Shown here one piece after another: positions 32,258-40,937 of a stretch of 51,114 bases of DNA. Source of the DNA: Lachnospiraceae bacterium (GTDB taxonomy: Bacteria > Bacillota > Clostridia > Lachnospirales > Lachnospiraceae); contig JAAUZD010000026.1 of the NCBI GenBank assembly GCA_014804785.1, positions 1 through 51,114 on the forward strand, given 5' to 3'. A program made the translations under genes and the position numbers. The notes beneath the pieces were generated by a model. The model was not told where the DNA came from. It did no database searches and worked only from the letters and a program-made list of their open reading frames with translations. The stretch's first letter is position 1; the number at the start of each line of letters is the position of its first letter.

Positions 32258-33754
32258 CTAAAAATTAAAATAAATAAAGGTGCTGACCTGTGAAAAGGAA
32301 ATCACGGACCAGACAAAGACAATTACTACCAAAAAGCATAGCTTTTTATTCAGAGGATGCTCGCTTACAATTTGCAGTGCATTCTTCCGTGTCAAAATAA
32401 ACCCGCTAACTGCCAGCAGTAAAATAAACACTGCCAGATACGCATAGGTAAGCAGCTCCGGCGCTGCCAGATTAATCACCTGCTTGAACAAATAAAATTC
32501 AGGAACATCCAGTTTCGCCGTTACTTTATAAATATATCCCGTGTTCTTAAATGCAAAAATGTTTTTAAACATCTGAAATGCATTTGCCATACTGTCACTG
32601 CGGAAAAAGAACAATGACAGATTGAAGAAACCAAACGTAAAGAGCCATCCAATCCATCTTGGAATATGGAATTTGGCAGGAACCTTTTCATTGCTGCCCT
32701 TCACACCTACAATTCCCAGATTATCCCAAATCACCAAAAGACCCTGCATGGTTCCCCATGCCACATACGTCCAATTTGCCCCATGCCACAGACCGCTTAA
32801 AAAGAAGACCATAAAAGTATTAAAAATAGTTCTCCCTTTTCCCTTCCTGCTGCCGCCTAAGGGAATATAAACATACTGTATGAAAAATCTTGACAACGTC
32901 ATATGCCATCTCTGCCACAATTCCTTTACAGAGCATGCCTTGTAGGGGGAATTAAAGTTCACTGGTAATTCTATATTGAACATTTTCCCCAGTCCCATTG
33001 CCATATCACTGTATCCGCTGAAATCAAAATAAATTTCAAAAGTATATGCCAAAATAATCAGCAGTGTAGTGGGCGTATCCAGAAAAGCCGTCTGCTCAAA
33101 ACCGTAATTTACAGGCAACGCAAGCACATCTGCAAGCAGTACCTTTTTTCCAAGACCCAGCGTAAAAAGTACAATTCCCTGTGCAAAATTATCCGAATGA
33201 AATTTCCGGTTCGACCGGTCTTCAAACTGCGGCATCATTTCTTTATAAAGCACAATAGGTCCTGCAATCAACTGGGGGAAAAAGGTCACAAAAGTCAGAT
33301 AATTGATAAAGGAGTAATGCTCCGCCTTCCCTGTACATCTGTCCACGATGAACGACAACTGCTGAAACGTAAAAAAACTGATTCCAAGAGGAAGTAAAAT
33401 GTGCTTTAAGTTAAAGTTCGTGTGGAAGATAAAATTGATATTTTCAAAAAAGAAATCATAATATTTGAAATAAAACAAAAATCCAAGGTTCAGCGAAATA
33501 CCCGCGGCAAGCAGAAGGCGCGCGGTCAGCTTCGTATGGGAAAATCTCATCAGATAACTGAGAAAATAATTCCCCATTATACTGACAACAATAACAGCAA
33601 GATAATATGGATTAAAATACCCATAAAACCACAATGACATACCTGCCAGAAAAAGCTTGGCAGGTTCATATGCTTTGAAATGATTTAATATATACCAGCC
33701 GGCAAGCGTCAGCGGCAAAAATAAGAAAATAAAAATATAAGAATTAAACAGCAT
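32258..33754 (-). CDS. MBOAT family O-acyltransferase (AlgI/DltB-like)
   Basis: This 498-residue membrane protein has about ten hydrophobic segments and the AlgI-like signature: LPLGISFFTFQQLSFIVD, FPQLIAGPI, FDFSGYSDMAMGLGKMF, NFNSPY, the motif LWQRWHMTLS and the catalytic histidine in FFLSGLWHGANWTYV. The family passes acyl groups across the membrane for acylation of cell-wall or exopolysaccharide polymers. It forms a pair with the SGNH gene downstream and is divergent from a DUF4358 lipoprotein gene. Confidence 0.92.
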   Translation of the reverse strand: MLFNSYIFIFLFLPLTLAGWYILNHFKAYEPAKLFLAGMSLWFYGYFNPYYLAVIVVSIMGNYFLSYLMRFSHTKLTARLLLAAGISLNLGFLFYFKYYDFFFENINFIFHTNFNLKHILLPLGISFFTFQQLSFIVDRCTGKAEHYSFINYLTFVTFFPQLIAGPIVLYKEMMPQFEDRSNRKFHSDNFAQGIVLFTLGLGKKVLLADVLALPVNYGFEQTAFLDTPTTLLIILAYTFEIYFDFSGYSDMAMGLGKMFNIELPVNFNSPYKACSVKELWQRWHMTLSRFFIQYVYIPLGGSRKGKGRTIFNTFMVFFLSGLWHGANWTYVAWGTMQGLLVIWDNLGIVGVKGSNEKVPAKFHIPRWIGWLFTFGFFNLSLFFFRSDSMANAFQMFKNIFAFKNTGYIYKVTAKLDVPEFYLFKQVINLAAPELLTYAYLAVFILLLAVSGFILTRKNALQIVSEHPLNKKLCFLVVIVFVWSVISFSQVSTFIYFNF

Positions 33755-33870
33755 TGTTACTCTCCCTGTACGGATATCTTAACACAACTTTACATATTTT
33801 GTCTAATATATGGAAATACTTAGTAACAAAGCATGAAACAAATTTGGGGTTCATAAACAGGAGGCAGATT

Positions 33871-34494
33871 ATGAAAAATAAAGTTTTCTTTTCCATCATT
33901 TTCTGTATATTTTTATTTATTACCGGATGTACAGACAATTATGAAAAAAATCAGGGAGATAACCATCAGGCATATGTGGACGAGGGCAATGGTCAAGATG
34001 ATGCCATCAACACTTTGCAGGTCGGAAGTAAGTATAGAATTGTAGGACCCATGGACGATTTAAAAGACGCTGTTGTGGATATTCTCGGTGATCACTACTG
34101 GCCGGACACGCTGCTCACCGCGGAGGAACTTGCAGAGCGGACCGGTGTTTCAGAAAACATGTATGAAGACTTTTTGGCTGAATATCAACATACAGAGGCA
34201 GGAATTGACATGATGATCCTGGTCAAAGCCAGACCGGAAGAGGTAGAAAATGTTGAGAGGTATTTAAACGAATACCGAGAGATGCTTCTTAAGATTTATG
34301 AGCAGCAACCTCAAAATGAAGCCAAGGTATTCGCATCCAGAATCGAAACCATCGACAATTACGTCTGCTACATTCAATTAGGCGCGAACATTGCATCCCT
34401 TGAAAATCAGGGAAAAGAAGAAATGATTGCCTATTGCCAGCAGGAAAATGAACGGGCTCTGGATATTATTGAGAAGCGCATATTAAACTCCTGA
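33871..34494 (+). CDS. DUF4358 lipoprotein
   Basis: This 207-residue protein has a lipoprotein signal peptide (KNKVFFSIIFCIFLFITGC, cysteine at the lipobox). The DUF4358 domain follows: LTAEELAERTGVSENMYEDFLAEYQ, MMILVKARPEEVENVERYLNEYREML, YVCYIQLG. The function is unknown; the family is often near MBOAT acyltransferase genes in clostridia, as here. The start at 33871 has GGAGG 6 nt upstream. An open frame from 33754 would start exactly where the divergent MBOAT gene starts and has no RBS. Confidence 0.82.
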   Translation: MKNKVFFSIIFCIFLFITGCTDNYEKNQGDNHQAYVDEGNGQDDAINTLQVGSKYRIVGPMDDLKDAVVDILGDHYWPDTLLTAEELAERTGVSENMYEDFLAEYQHTEAGIDMMILVKARPEEVENVERYLNEYREMLLKIYEQQPQNEAKVFASRIETIDNYVCYIQLGANIASLENQGKEEMIAYCQQENERALDIIEKRILNS

Positions 34495-34575
34495 TTTTGA
34501 TTTTTATCTGTTCTTTGGACTTGAATTCAAGTATAATATAGGTATTCAATACATTACTTTGAAAGGATAATACCT

Positions 34576-35334
34576 ATGAAAAAATTAATCTCCTGGAATG
34601 TTAACGGTCTGCGTGCCTGTGTGGAAAAAGGATTTCGGGGTTTCTTTCAGGAAGCAGATGCTGATATCTTCTGCCTGCAGGAAACCAAACTTCAAGAAGG
34701 ACAGATTGCCTTAGATCTCCCCGGATACCATCAATACTGGAATTATGCGGAAAAGAAAGGCTACTCGGGAACAGCTATTTTCACAAAGCAGGAACCCATA
34801 TCCGTCTCCTATGGAATGGGCATAGAAAAACACGACCACGAAGGACGCGTCATCACCTTGGAATTTGAACACTATTATATGATTACAGTCTATACCCCTA
34901 ATTCACAGGATGAATTAAGAAGGTTAGATTACCGGATGGAATGGGAGGATGATTTTTTATCCTATCTTAAGAAATTGGAAATGAAGAAACCTGTCATCGT
35001 CTGCGGCGATATGAATGTGGCTCATAAAGAAATCGACCTGAAGAATCCAAAGACAAACCGCAAAAATGCCGGCTTTACGGATGAAGAGCGGAATAAATTC
35101 ACTGCACTTTTAGATGCCGGCTTCACAGACACCTTCCGATACTTTTATCCTGATCTTGAAGCAGCCTACTCCTGGTGGTCCTACCGCTTTAAAGCAAGAG
35201 AAAAAAATGCCGGATGGCGTATTGATTATTTTCTTGTATCATCATCCTTAAATACATCCTTAAAGGATGCACTGATCTACAAGGATATTCTGGGATCAGA
35301 TCATTGTCCTGTAGGACTTATAATAGAGGATTAG
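34576..35334 (+). CDS. xth: exodeoxyribonuclease III
   Basis: This 252-residue AP endonuclease/3'-5' exonuclease of base-excision repair shows the ExoIII motifs: [19 protein letters not shown] (metal Glu), [14 protein letters not shown] (Asp/Asn), [21 protein letters not shown] and the terminal SDHCPVGL (Asp-His). GAAAGGA lies 8 nt before the ATG. Its last four codons and stop lie in a perfect palindrome shared with the convergent gene. Confidence 0.96.
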   Translation: MKKLISWNVNGLRACVEKGFRGFFQEADADIFCLQETKLQEGQIALDLPGYHQYWNYAEKKGYSGTAIFTKQEPISVSYGMGIEKHDHEGRVITLEFEHYYMITVYTPNSQDELRRLDYRMEWEDDFLSYLKKLEMKKPVIVCGDMNVAHKEIDLKNPKTNRKNAGFTDEERNKFTALLDAGFTDTFRYFYPDLEAAYSWWSYRFKAREKNAGWRIDYFLVSSSLNTSLKDALIYKDILGSDHCPVGLIIED

Positions 35335-35356
35335 CCGACTGGCTAATCCTCTATTA
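35321..35356. repeat. perfect 16-bp inverted repeat spanning two convergent stop codons
   Basis: TAATAGAGGATTAGCC - GACT - GGCTAATCCTCTATTA: both arms are perfect. Each arm carries the end of one gene (codons for Ile-Glu-Asp and the stop). No clear T-run follows on either side, so it is at best an atypical bidirectional terminator. Confidence 0.85.
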
Positions 35357-36020
35357 ATCTGAGACCTGCCGTGTCTGTTACCGGAAGAGAAAATACAATA
35401 GACTTTGCCCGGCTTTCCATACCGGCTTTTTCCATAATTGCTTTCATGATATTATTTTTCTGTTCTTTCTTTGCAACAATAAAAATCATTTCCTTTTCGG
35501 CTGCCAGGGAAACACCCATAAACTGTTCTGCCTTTTCCATTCCGGTTCCCCTTGCATGAATCACTGTACCGCCATATGCGCCCGCTTCTCTCGCTGCATC
35601 CATAATCAATTCAATATTTCCCTGATCTGCAATCACAATTATAAGTTCACGTTCCGTATCCTTCAAGGTTGACTCCTCCTCCTTCTGATAATCCTGTTTT
35701 TCCAATAAGAACTGCAGCGCTTTCTTTCCTCCAATGCTGCTTAAAGGAATGATAAAGGCTATTCCCCCTCCCGGAGCGTCAATCTTCAACTTCTGCTGCA
35801 ACTCCTTTTTGATGCGCAGCCAGTCATCTTCCTCATGTACAGAAAAAACCACCAGCTTTTCTGCCTTATCCAGACCCAGATAGTCCAGCATATCACTTGA
35901 TGCAGTGCCTTCCCCTAAGCTCGTGAACATTACGTGCTGCTCATTTGACTTATACAGCTCCAGATACTTTTTCCCTACTTTTCTGTCGACAATCGTTGTC
36001 ATTAAATACAATTTACCCAT
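35343..36020 (-). CDS. tandem P-II-like nitrogen-regulator family protein
   Basis: This 225-residue protein contains two P-II-like ferredoxin-fold domains. The second is clearer (ERELIIVIADQGNIELIMDAAREAGAYGGTVIHARGTG, IVAKKEQKNNIMKAIMEKAG); the first is more divergent (YLMTTIVDRKVGKKYLELYK, GGGIAFIIPLSSIGGK). P-II-like proteins bind nucleotides or small anions and control transporters. It starts 14 nt after the stop of the DUF1538 transporter gene, which makes that transporter its likely target; this is inference. The usual GlnB signature with the T-loop tyrosine is not seen. Confidence 0.78.
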   Translation of the reverse strand: MGKLYLMTTIVDRKVGKKYLELYKSNEQHVMFTSLGEGTASSDMLDYLGLDKAEKLVVFSVHEEDDWLRIKKELQQKLKIDAPGGGIAFIIPLSSIGGKKALQFLLEKQDYQKEEESTLKDTERELIIVIADQGNIELIMDAAREAGAYGGTVIHARGTGMEKAEQFMGVSLAAEKEMIFIVAKKEQKNNIMKAIMEKAGMESRAKSIVFSLPVTDTAGLRLIED

Positions 36021-36034
36021 AAGTCATCCCATTT

Positions 36035-37606
36035 CTATAATTCAATAATTTCCATATCTCCAAAGGCTTCCAGAGGAATAGTACCTTTCCTGTCGAATGC
36101 CATTTTGTGCAGCCTGTTTTCTTTCAGCTTAAATACCAGCCCCATGATCTGAATGGCAATCAGAGGCGTCATAGCTACCATAGCCACAATTCCAAAAGCA
36201 TCCGTTATAATATTCCCTCCCAAAGCTGCGCACGCACCCATAGCAAAAGGAAGTAAAAAAGTCGCCGTCATGGGACCGGATGCCACACCGCCGGAGTCAA
36301 ATGCAATTGCAGTAAAGATCTTAGACACAAAAAAGGTCAGAACAAGTGCAATCGCATATCCAGGAATTATAAACCACATAATCGAAATCCCCGTAAGCAC
36401 TCTCACCATGGCAAGACCTACCGACACGGATACACCCAGCGATAAGCTGGTTCCCATCGCCTTGGCGGATATAGCGCCGGATGTCATCTCTTCTACCTGT
36501 CTCGTAAGAACAAACACGGCGGGCTCTGCGCGTACGATAAAATAACCTATGACCATGCCTATAGGAACGATCACCCATGCATAAGGAAATCCTGCTATGG
36601 TCTGCCCCAGATAATTTCCCGCCGGCATAAATCCCACATTGACACCTGTCAGGAAAAGAACCAGACCAATATATGTATATACAATACCAATGCCAATCTT
36701 GATCAGCATACGTTTATTGATATCCCTGGAAATCAGCTGAAATAATCCAAAGAATAATACAATGGGAAAGAGTGATATTGCCATCTCCTTAAAATAAGTG
36801 GGAAATCCGCTTGTAAACAACCCCCAGAGTTCTACCGTATTGTCAATTACCGGAATAGATTCCGAAACACTTTCTGCCTGCCCCGGATGATAAATCATAC
36901 CCAGAATGAGGACAGCCAGTATAGGACCAATAGAGCAAAGGGAAACCAGACCAAAACTGTCATCTGCTGCATGCTTATCACTTCGGATTGCTGCAATACC
37001 GATACCAAAAGCCATAATAAAGGGCACTGTCATAGGACCTGTCGTAACACCCCCAGAATCAAAAGCGACCGCCAAAAAATCCTTAGGCACAAAAAGGGTC
37101 AAAACAAACACTGCCACATAAAAAAATACCAACATATGAGGCAAGGCAACCCTGAAAAGCATACGTAATAGGGCAATCACCAGAAACGCACCGGAGCCTG
37201 CTGCCACTGCCAGAATCAGGACCATGTTAGGTATCGAAGGAACCTGCTGCGCCAATACCTGTAAATCCGGTTCTGAAATGGTAATGATAAAGCCCATGAC
37301 AAAACTGATTAAAATCATAATCAGAAGTTTTTTCGACTTTGTCATGATGGTTCCGACTCTTTCGCCCATAGGCGTCATGGCTAACTCAACGCCAACGTTA
37401 AAAAGCAGCATCCCCATAATTAATAATACCGCCCCAATCAAAAAAGTCATTAATATACTGGGAGGTATAGGCGCAATTGTAAAGCACAAAAGCAGAACAA
37501 TTGCAAGTATAGGGAAAACTGCTTTTAAGGTTTCTAGTAATTTTTCTTTTAATTTTGAACGATTAAACTGCAATAATATCAGACGCCTTTCCTGCCAAAT
37601 GATCAT
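36035..37606 (-). CDS. DUF1538 family membrane transporter, internally duplicated
   Basis: This 523-residue protein has about twelve hydrophobic segments in two homologous halves. Each half contains the signature AFDSGGVxxGPMT: AVAFDSGGVTTGPMTVPFI near residue 181 and AIAFDSGGVASGPMTATFL near residue 440, each followed by a short loop and an aspartate-containing FG(L/I)V segment. The family is a predicted transporter of unknown substrate. The duplicated SGG-GP motif suggests two re-entrant loops. The start ATG at 37606 has a weak GGAAAG; an internal TTG near 37573 is an alternative. Co-transcribed with the P-II-like gene. Confidence 0.82.
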   Translation of the reverse strand: MIIWQERRLILLQFNRSKLKEKLLETLKAVFPILAIVLLLCFTIAPIPPSILMTFLIGAVLLIMGMLLFNVGVELAMTPMGERVGTIMTKSKKLLIMILISFVMGFIITISEPDLQVLAQQVPSIPNMVLILAVAAGSGAFLVIALLRMLFRVALPHMLVFFYVAVFVLTLFVPKDFLAVAFDSGGVTTGPMTVPFIMAFGIGIAAIRSDKHAADDSFGLVSLCSIGPILAVLILGMIYHPGQAESVSESIPVIDNTVELWGLFTSGFPTYFKEMAISLFPIVLFFGLFQLISRDINKRMLIKIGIGIVYTYIGLVLFLTGVNVGFMPAGNYLGQTIAGFPYAWVIVPIGMVIGYFIVRAEPAVFVLTRQVEEMTSGAISAKAMGTSLSLGVSVSVGLAMVRVLTGISIMWFIIPGYAIALVLTFFVSKIFTAIAFDSGGVASGPMTATFLLPFAMGACAALGGNIITDAFGIVAMVAMTPLIAIQIMGLVFKLKENRLHKMAFDRKGTIPLEAFGDMEIIEL

Positions 37607-37799
37607 ATCTTTCCAGATAATCTCATTGGACTAAATGAAATATTTAATTGAGACAATAATATATATGCCAATTCTTTCAGAATTATGGACTGTTTCTATC
37701 ATAACATAAAAAACTGTACAAATAGCAGGAATTTATTATTTTTTATATTTTTTAACAAAATAAAATAGATAGATTTTTCTATCATTCTTATTGCAGATT

Positions 37800-37841
37800 A
37801 ATAAATATTTATCGATTATCAATAAATATTTATTGACAATC
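37800..37841 (+). repeat. two 21-bp direct repeats overlapping the -35 box
   Basis: Positions 37800-37820 and 37821-37841 are adjacent direct repeats matching at 18 of 21 positions (shared core AATAAATATTTAT). The second copy contains the -35 box. They look like a double operator for the downstream DUF2975/HTH locus. The rest of 37607-37799 is AT-rich, with no gene seen. Confidence 0.55.
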
Positions 37842-37861
37842 AATTATTCCAGTGATATAGT
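37833..37861 (+). promoter_or_regulatory. promoter of the DUF2975-HTH locus (sigma-A)
   Basis: Perfect TTGACA (37833-37838), a 17-nt spacer and TATAGT (37856-37861). RNA would start near 37868, about 60 nt before the DUF2975 start. Confidence 0.8.
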
Positions 37862-37929
37862 TCTTGTAAAGCAATACATAGATTTCACAAAGCAGAATCA
37901 GAAATAATCTATAAATAGGGAGGTTTCAC

Positions 37930-38376
37930 ATGAATCAAAAGCTAATCGTATTTACAAAAATACTTCTGGATTTTTTATTTTATACCGGAATCATCGTTAC
38001 CATCTTTGTTCCGTTTATCATTATCAAATACGGAGACTATAATTCTTACTTTGCACAAAATGTTCCCGAGCTAAGTGTCATCTTTATTCTTTCCGGTATT
38101 TTCGCAGTATTGATTATTCGCGAGCTTCGCAAAATGTTTAAATCCGTACTGGCAGATGACTGTTTTATCCCAGAAAATGTTAAAAGTCTTAACAGAATGG
38201 GTACCTACAGTTTTTTTATCGCCCTGATTACCTGCTGCCGGCTGCATCTTTATATTACGCCTGCCGTCATTGTCGTCATTCTGGTCTTCGTGATTGCGGG
38301 ACTTTTCAGCAAAGTGCTCTCTTATGTTTTCGACAAAGCCGTAACCTACAAACTGGAAAATGACTTGACGATTTAG
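37930..38376 (+). CDS. DUF2975 membrane protein
   Basis: This 148-residue protein has four membrane segments (LDFLFYTGIIVTIFVPFIII, LSVIFILSGIFAVLII, YSFFIALITCCRLHLYI, AVIVVILVFVIAGLF). It matches DUF2975, which is usually paired with a small YozG-type HTH repressor encoded next to it. The ATG has GGGAGG 7 nt upstream. The HTH gene starts 10 nt downstream. The pair probably senses a membrane or envelope state; the ligand is unknown. Confidence 0.8.
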   Translation: MNQKLIVFTKILLDFLFYTGIIVTIFVPFIIIKYGDYNSYFAQNVPELSVIFILSGIFAVLIIRELRKMFKSVLADDCFIPENVKSLNRMGTYSFFIALITCCRLHLYITPAVIVVILVFVIAGLFSKVLSYVFDKAVTYKLENDLTI

Positions 38377-38386
38377 GAGGATTCAC

Positions 38387-38623
38387 ATGGCGATCAAAAT
38401 CAATCTTGACGTGGAAATGGCAAAGCAGAAAAAGGGGCTTACGGAACTTGCAAACGAAGTAGACATCACCCTTGCCAATCTTTCCATATTAAAAAACAAC
38501 AAAGCCAAAGCCATCCGGCTCTCAACCTTAAATGCCATCTGTAAGGCGCTGCACTGCCAACCCGGTGATATTCTCGAATATGTGGACGAAGAGGAAGATC
38601 ATGAACAAGCATCTGAAAAATGA
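38387..38623 (+). CDS. YozG-like Cro/C1-type HTH regulator
   Basis: This 78-residue protein is a single Cro/C1-type helix-turn-helix domain (LDVEMAKQKKGLTELANEVDITLANLSILKNNKAKAIRLSTLNAICKALHCQPGDILEY in parts) with an acidic tail. Regulators of this type act together with DUF2975 proteins. It probably binds the direct repeats at the promoter upstream (inference). GGAGG lies before the ATG. Its last 23 bp overlap the next gene. Confidence 0.88.
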   Translation: MAIKINLDVEMAKQKKGLTELANEVDITLANLSILKNNKAKAIRLSTLNAICKALHCQPGDILEYVDEEEDHEQASEK

Positions 38624-39032
38624 AAAATATATATTTTCATTTTATTTTGCTGTTTTTGCGGCGGCGTCTCTGACGGAATCTGTTTTGATAGAAAGTTTTT
38701 TATGGGCAGGTTTTCATGAATTTGGCGATATAGCAATGGAATATACGAAACAGGGAAGGCGGGCAGCAGGTATCCTTTTGCTGTCTCCATATCTGGTCTG
38801 TTTCGTTGTTATAATCTTTTTCATCACGATATTTCATAGGACAAAACAAAAGACCCATAAGCCGGCTCACAGCACATGCTGCGTCGGCTGTGCTGCTGCC
38901 CTGTTCGGAACCGGCACCGGCATTATCCTTTTTTTACTGGATTCCTACACATTACGTATTTTATGGAATCTAATTTATAAACTTATAAATTTAATTCAAC
39001 ATTCTGCCTGGATGAACTATCCAGTGCCATAA
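38601..39032 (+). CDS. uncharacterised small membrane protein
   Basis: I do not recognise this 143-residue protein. It has three to four hydrophobic segments (YIFSFYFAVFAAASLTESV, ILLLSPYLVCFVVIIFFITIF, CAAALFGTGTGIILFLL). The start at 38601 uses GAGGA 5 nt upstream and overlaps the HTH gene by 23 bp; an open frame from 38532 is only a frame extension. It lies between the HTH regulator and DUF4173 genes in one operon, so it belongs to the same membrane-linked system. Confidence 0.7.
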   Translation: MNKHLKNEKYIFSFYFAVFAAASLTESVLIESFLWAGFHEFGDIAMEYTKQGRRAAGILLLSPYLVCFVVIIFFITIFHRTKQKTHKPAHSTCCVGCAAALFGTGTGIILFLLDSYTLRILWNLIYKLINLIQHSAWMNYPVP

Positions 39033-39047
39033 TGAAGGAGGATTACT

Positions 39048-40568
39048 ATGGAACCTATTAAAGAAGAAATTCTACCAGAAGAAAACCAAAAAAAAGAAAA
39101 TCCCCTGTTTCCTTTTATGGGAATTGGGAGTCTGATTTATGCTGCTTTTTATACCTTTTGCTTGTATAAGAACAGTTCGGGTATCACCTACCCTTTTTTC
39201 GTAGGCGGAACCTGCTTGTTTTTCTTCTTTTACTTGAAAAAGTCAGGGATTACCGCCAAAAAGTTCTCCCTTTTTCTCATCATTAGCCTATTTTTACTAG
39301 GTCTATGCACCTGCCTGACGGATTCCTATATTCTAAGAGCCTATAATAAATTGGGAATTTTCTTCCTGTTTTTCTATATGGTGCTTCATAACTTGTATGA
39401 GGATAAAGATTGGGATATCTCTAAGTATCTGGGATCTATTATTAATATTTTATTTTCCAGCCTGGTGTTTCTTTTCAGACCTTTCACAGATTTTTTAACT
39501 TTTTGGAATGCAGAAAAAAAGAAAAACAGGAAATCTGACGGCAAAGGAAAATATGTTTTTGCGGGTATTTTAATCGCACTTCCGCTTTTATTCGTGATTT
39601 TGATACTTCTTTATGAAGCGGATGCCGTGTTTTCCAGCTTCTTTGATCAACTGTTTATTTTTGATATTTATTTTGAAGGCGATATATGGGGTATTATATT
39701 TTTGTTTGCATTTATTTTTTTTGCATCCTACTGTATTATGACCCGCCTCTCTGTCCATGACCTTAAAGAAAATCTTCCCGACAAAAGAACGGCAGAACCT
39801 ATTATAGCCATCACCTTTACAGCGCTGATTTCTCTAGTATATCTGATTTTCTGCTACATACAGGTGGTATATCTTTTCGGAGGATTCGGTACCTTGCCGG
39901 AGGGTTATACCTATGCCGCCTATGCGAGAGAAGGATTTTTCCAGCTGGTTTTTGTGTGTCTGATTAATCTGGCACTGGTGCTCGTCTGTACCAAGCGCTT
40001 TCGGGAAAACAAGGTTTTAAAAGGCATCCTGACATTTATTTCTGCCTGCACTTATATTATGATTGCTTCCAGCGCTTACCGGATGCTTCTTTACATTCAG
40101 ACCTACTATTTAACCTTCCTGCGGCTCTTTGTATTGTGGACCCTTCTTATCCTGTCTTTACTTATGGCAGGTGCACTGGTCATGATTTACCGGAAATCCT
40201 TTCCGCTGACCAGATATTATGTGATAACGATTACGGTGCTTTATCTGGTATTTTCCTTTGCCCACCCGGATTATTGGATTGCCCGGTATAATCTGAACCA
40301 TATCTACTGGTCACAGGAAACCATAGTAGATTATCAGGACCGCTATGGATATGATGACTTTCATTACCTGCGCCGCCTTTCTGCTGACGCTGCGCCCGCA
40401 ATTTTCGAAAATGCAGAAAAGCTGGGCTATGAAGATGAAAACTGGTTCCTAAATTATGTAGAAGATACTTCCATAAAGGCTTCCATATGGGATAAACAAA
40501 CTATCAAACAATGGAATCTTTCCCGGTGGACTGCAATGAAGCTGCTTTCATCTCATTCAGCACACTGA
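39048..40568 (+). CDS. DUF4173/DUF4153 membrane protein
   Basis: This 506-residue protein has about twelve hydrophobic segments and the DUF4173 features GYTYAAYAREGFFQLVFV and DDFHYLRRLSADAAPAIF near the C-terminus. The latter soluble tail follows a NxHxxW-like stretch (ARYNLNHIYW). Function is unknown. AAGGAGG precedes the ATG. It is the last gene of the locus beginning with DUF2975; no clear terminator follows. Confidence 0.8.
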   Translation: MEPIKEEILPEENQKKENPLFPFMGIGSLIYAAFYTFCLYKNSSGITYPFFVGGTCLFFFFYLKKSGITAKKFSLFLIISLFLLGLCTCLTDSYILRAYNKLGIFFLFFYMVLHNLYEDKDWDISKYLGSIINILFSSLVFLFRPFTDFLTFWNAEKKKNRKSDGKGKYVFAGILIALPLLFVILILLYEADAVFSSFFDQLFIFDIYFEGDIWGIIFLFAFIFFASYCIMTRLSVHDLKENLPDKRTAEPIIAITFTALISLVYLIFCYIQVVYLFGGFGTLPEGYTYAAYAREGFFQLVFVCLINLALVLVCTKRFRENKVLKGILTFISACTYIMIASSAYRMLLYIQTYYLTFLRLFVLWTLLILSLLMAGALVMIYRKSFPLTRYYVITITVLYLVFSFAHPDYWIARYNLNHIYWSQETIVDYQDRYGYDDFHYLRRLSADAAPAIFENAEKLGYEDENWFLNYVEDTSIKASIWDKQTIKQWNLSRWTAMKLLSSHSAH

Positions 40569-40598
40569 TTGTAAGCGGGATAGAAAGTATGAGCGTTC

Positions 40599-40918
40599 CT
40601 ATATCTGCTGCTGCCGTGGACTGGGTATCCAGTTTTCCCACAAAAAAAATGCAAAGGCATACCAAAAGCGGAAGAAATTGTCTGTCAGCTTATAAATTCC
40701 CCGATTCAAATTCGCCTTCTCTTTTGTTCCCGCGTCAACAGAAAATCAACCTCACTGTATAGGGCACAGCTCTTTGTCAAAATATTCTGCTTGATATTTT
40801 CCTCCAAAGATAATCCTGCATCAAATTGACGAAGATAATGCGGAATTCCGCCAAGCACAGAGTAGACCAGAACCTTATCACGGGCAGAATAAATCGTATC
40901 ATGCTTATAAACATTTAT
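40599..40918 (-). pseudogene. decayed ATPase fragment (archaeal-type ATPase with DUF234-like tail)
   Basis: On the minus strand 40918-40706 reads YSVLGGIPHYLRQFDAG, LSLEENIKQNIL and ALYSEVDFLL, then a stop. In another frame 40706-40599 reads NRGIYKLTDNFFRFWYAF and then a stop. Both pieces match the C-terminal part of AAA ATPases of the DUF234-associated family in the right order, but the usual stretch between them is missing and the frame shifts. The ATP-binding N-terminal part is absent. This explains the otherwise empty 40569-40937 interval. Confidence 0.7.
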
Positions 40919-40937
40919 ACATCACCAATTTATAAAT

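Noticed and set aside
40511-40762. 83-codon plus-strand frame after DUF4173
   Set aside because: It overlaps the DUF4173 end in another frame and is antisense to the ATPase relic; no RBS.
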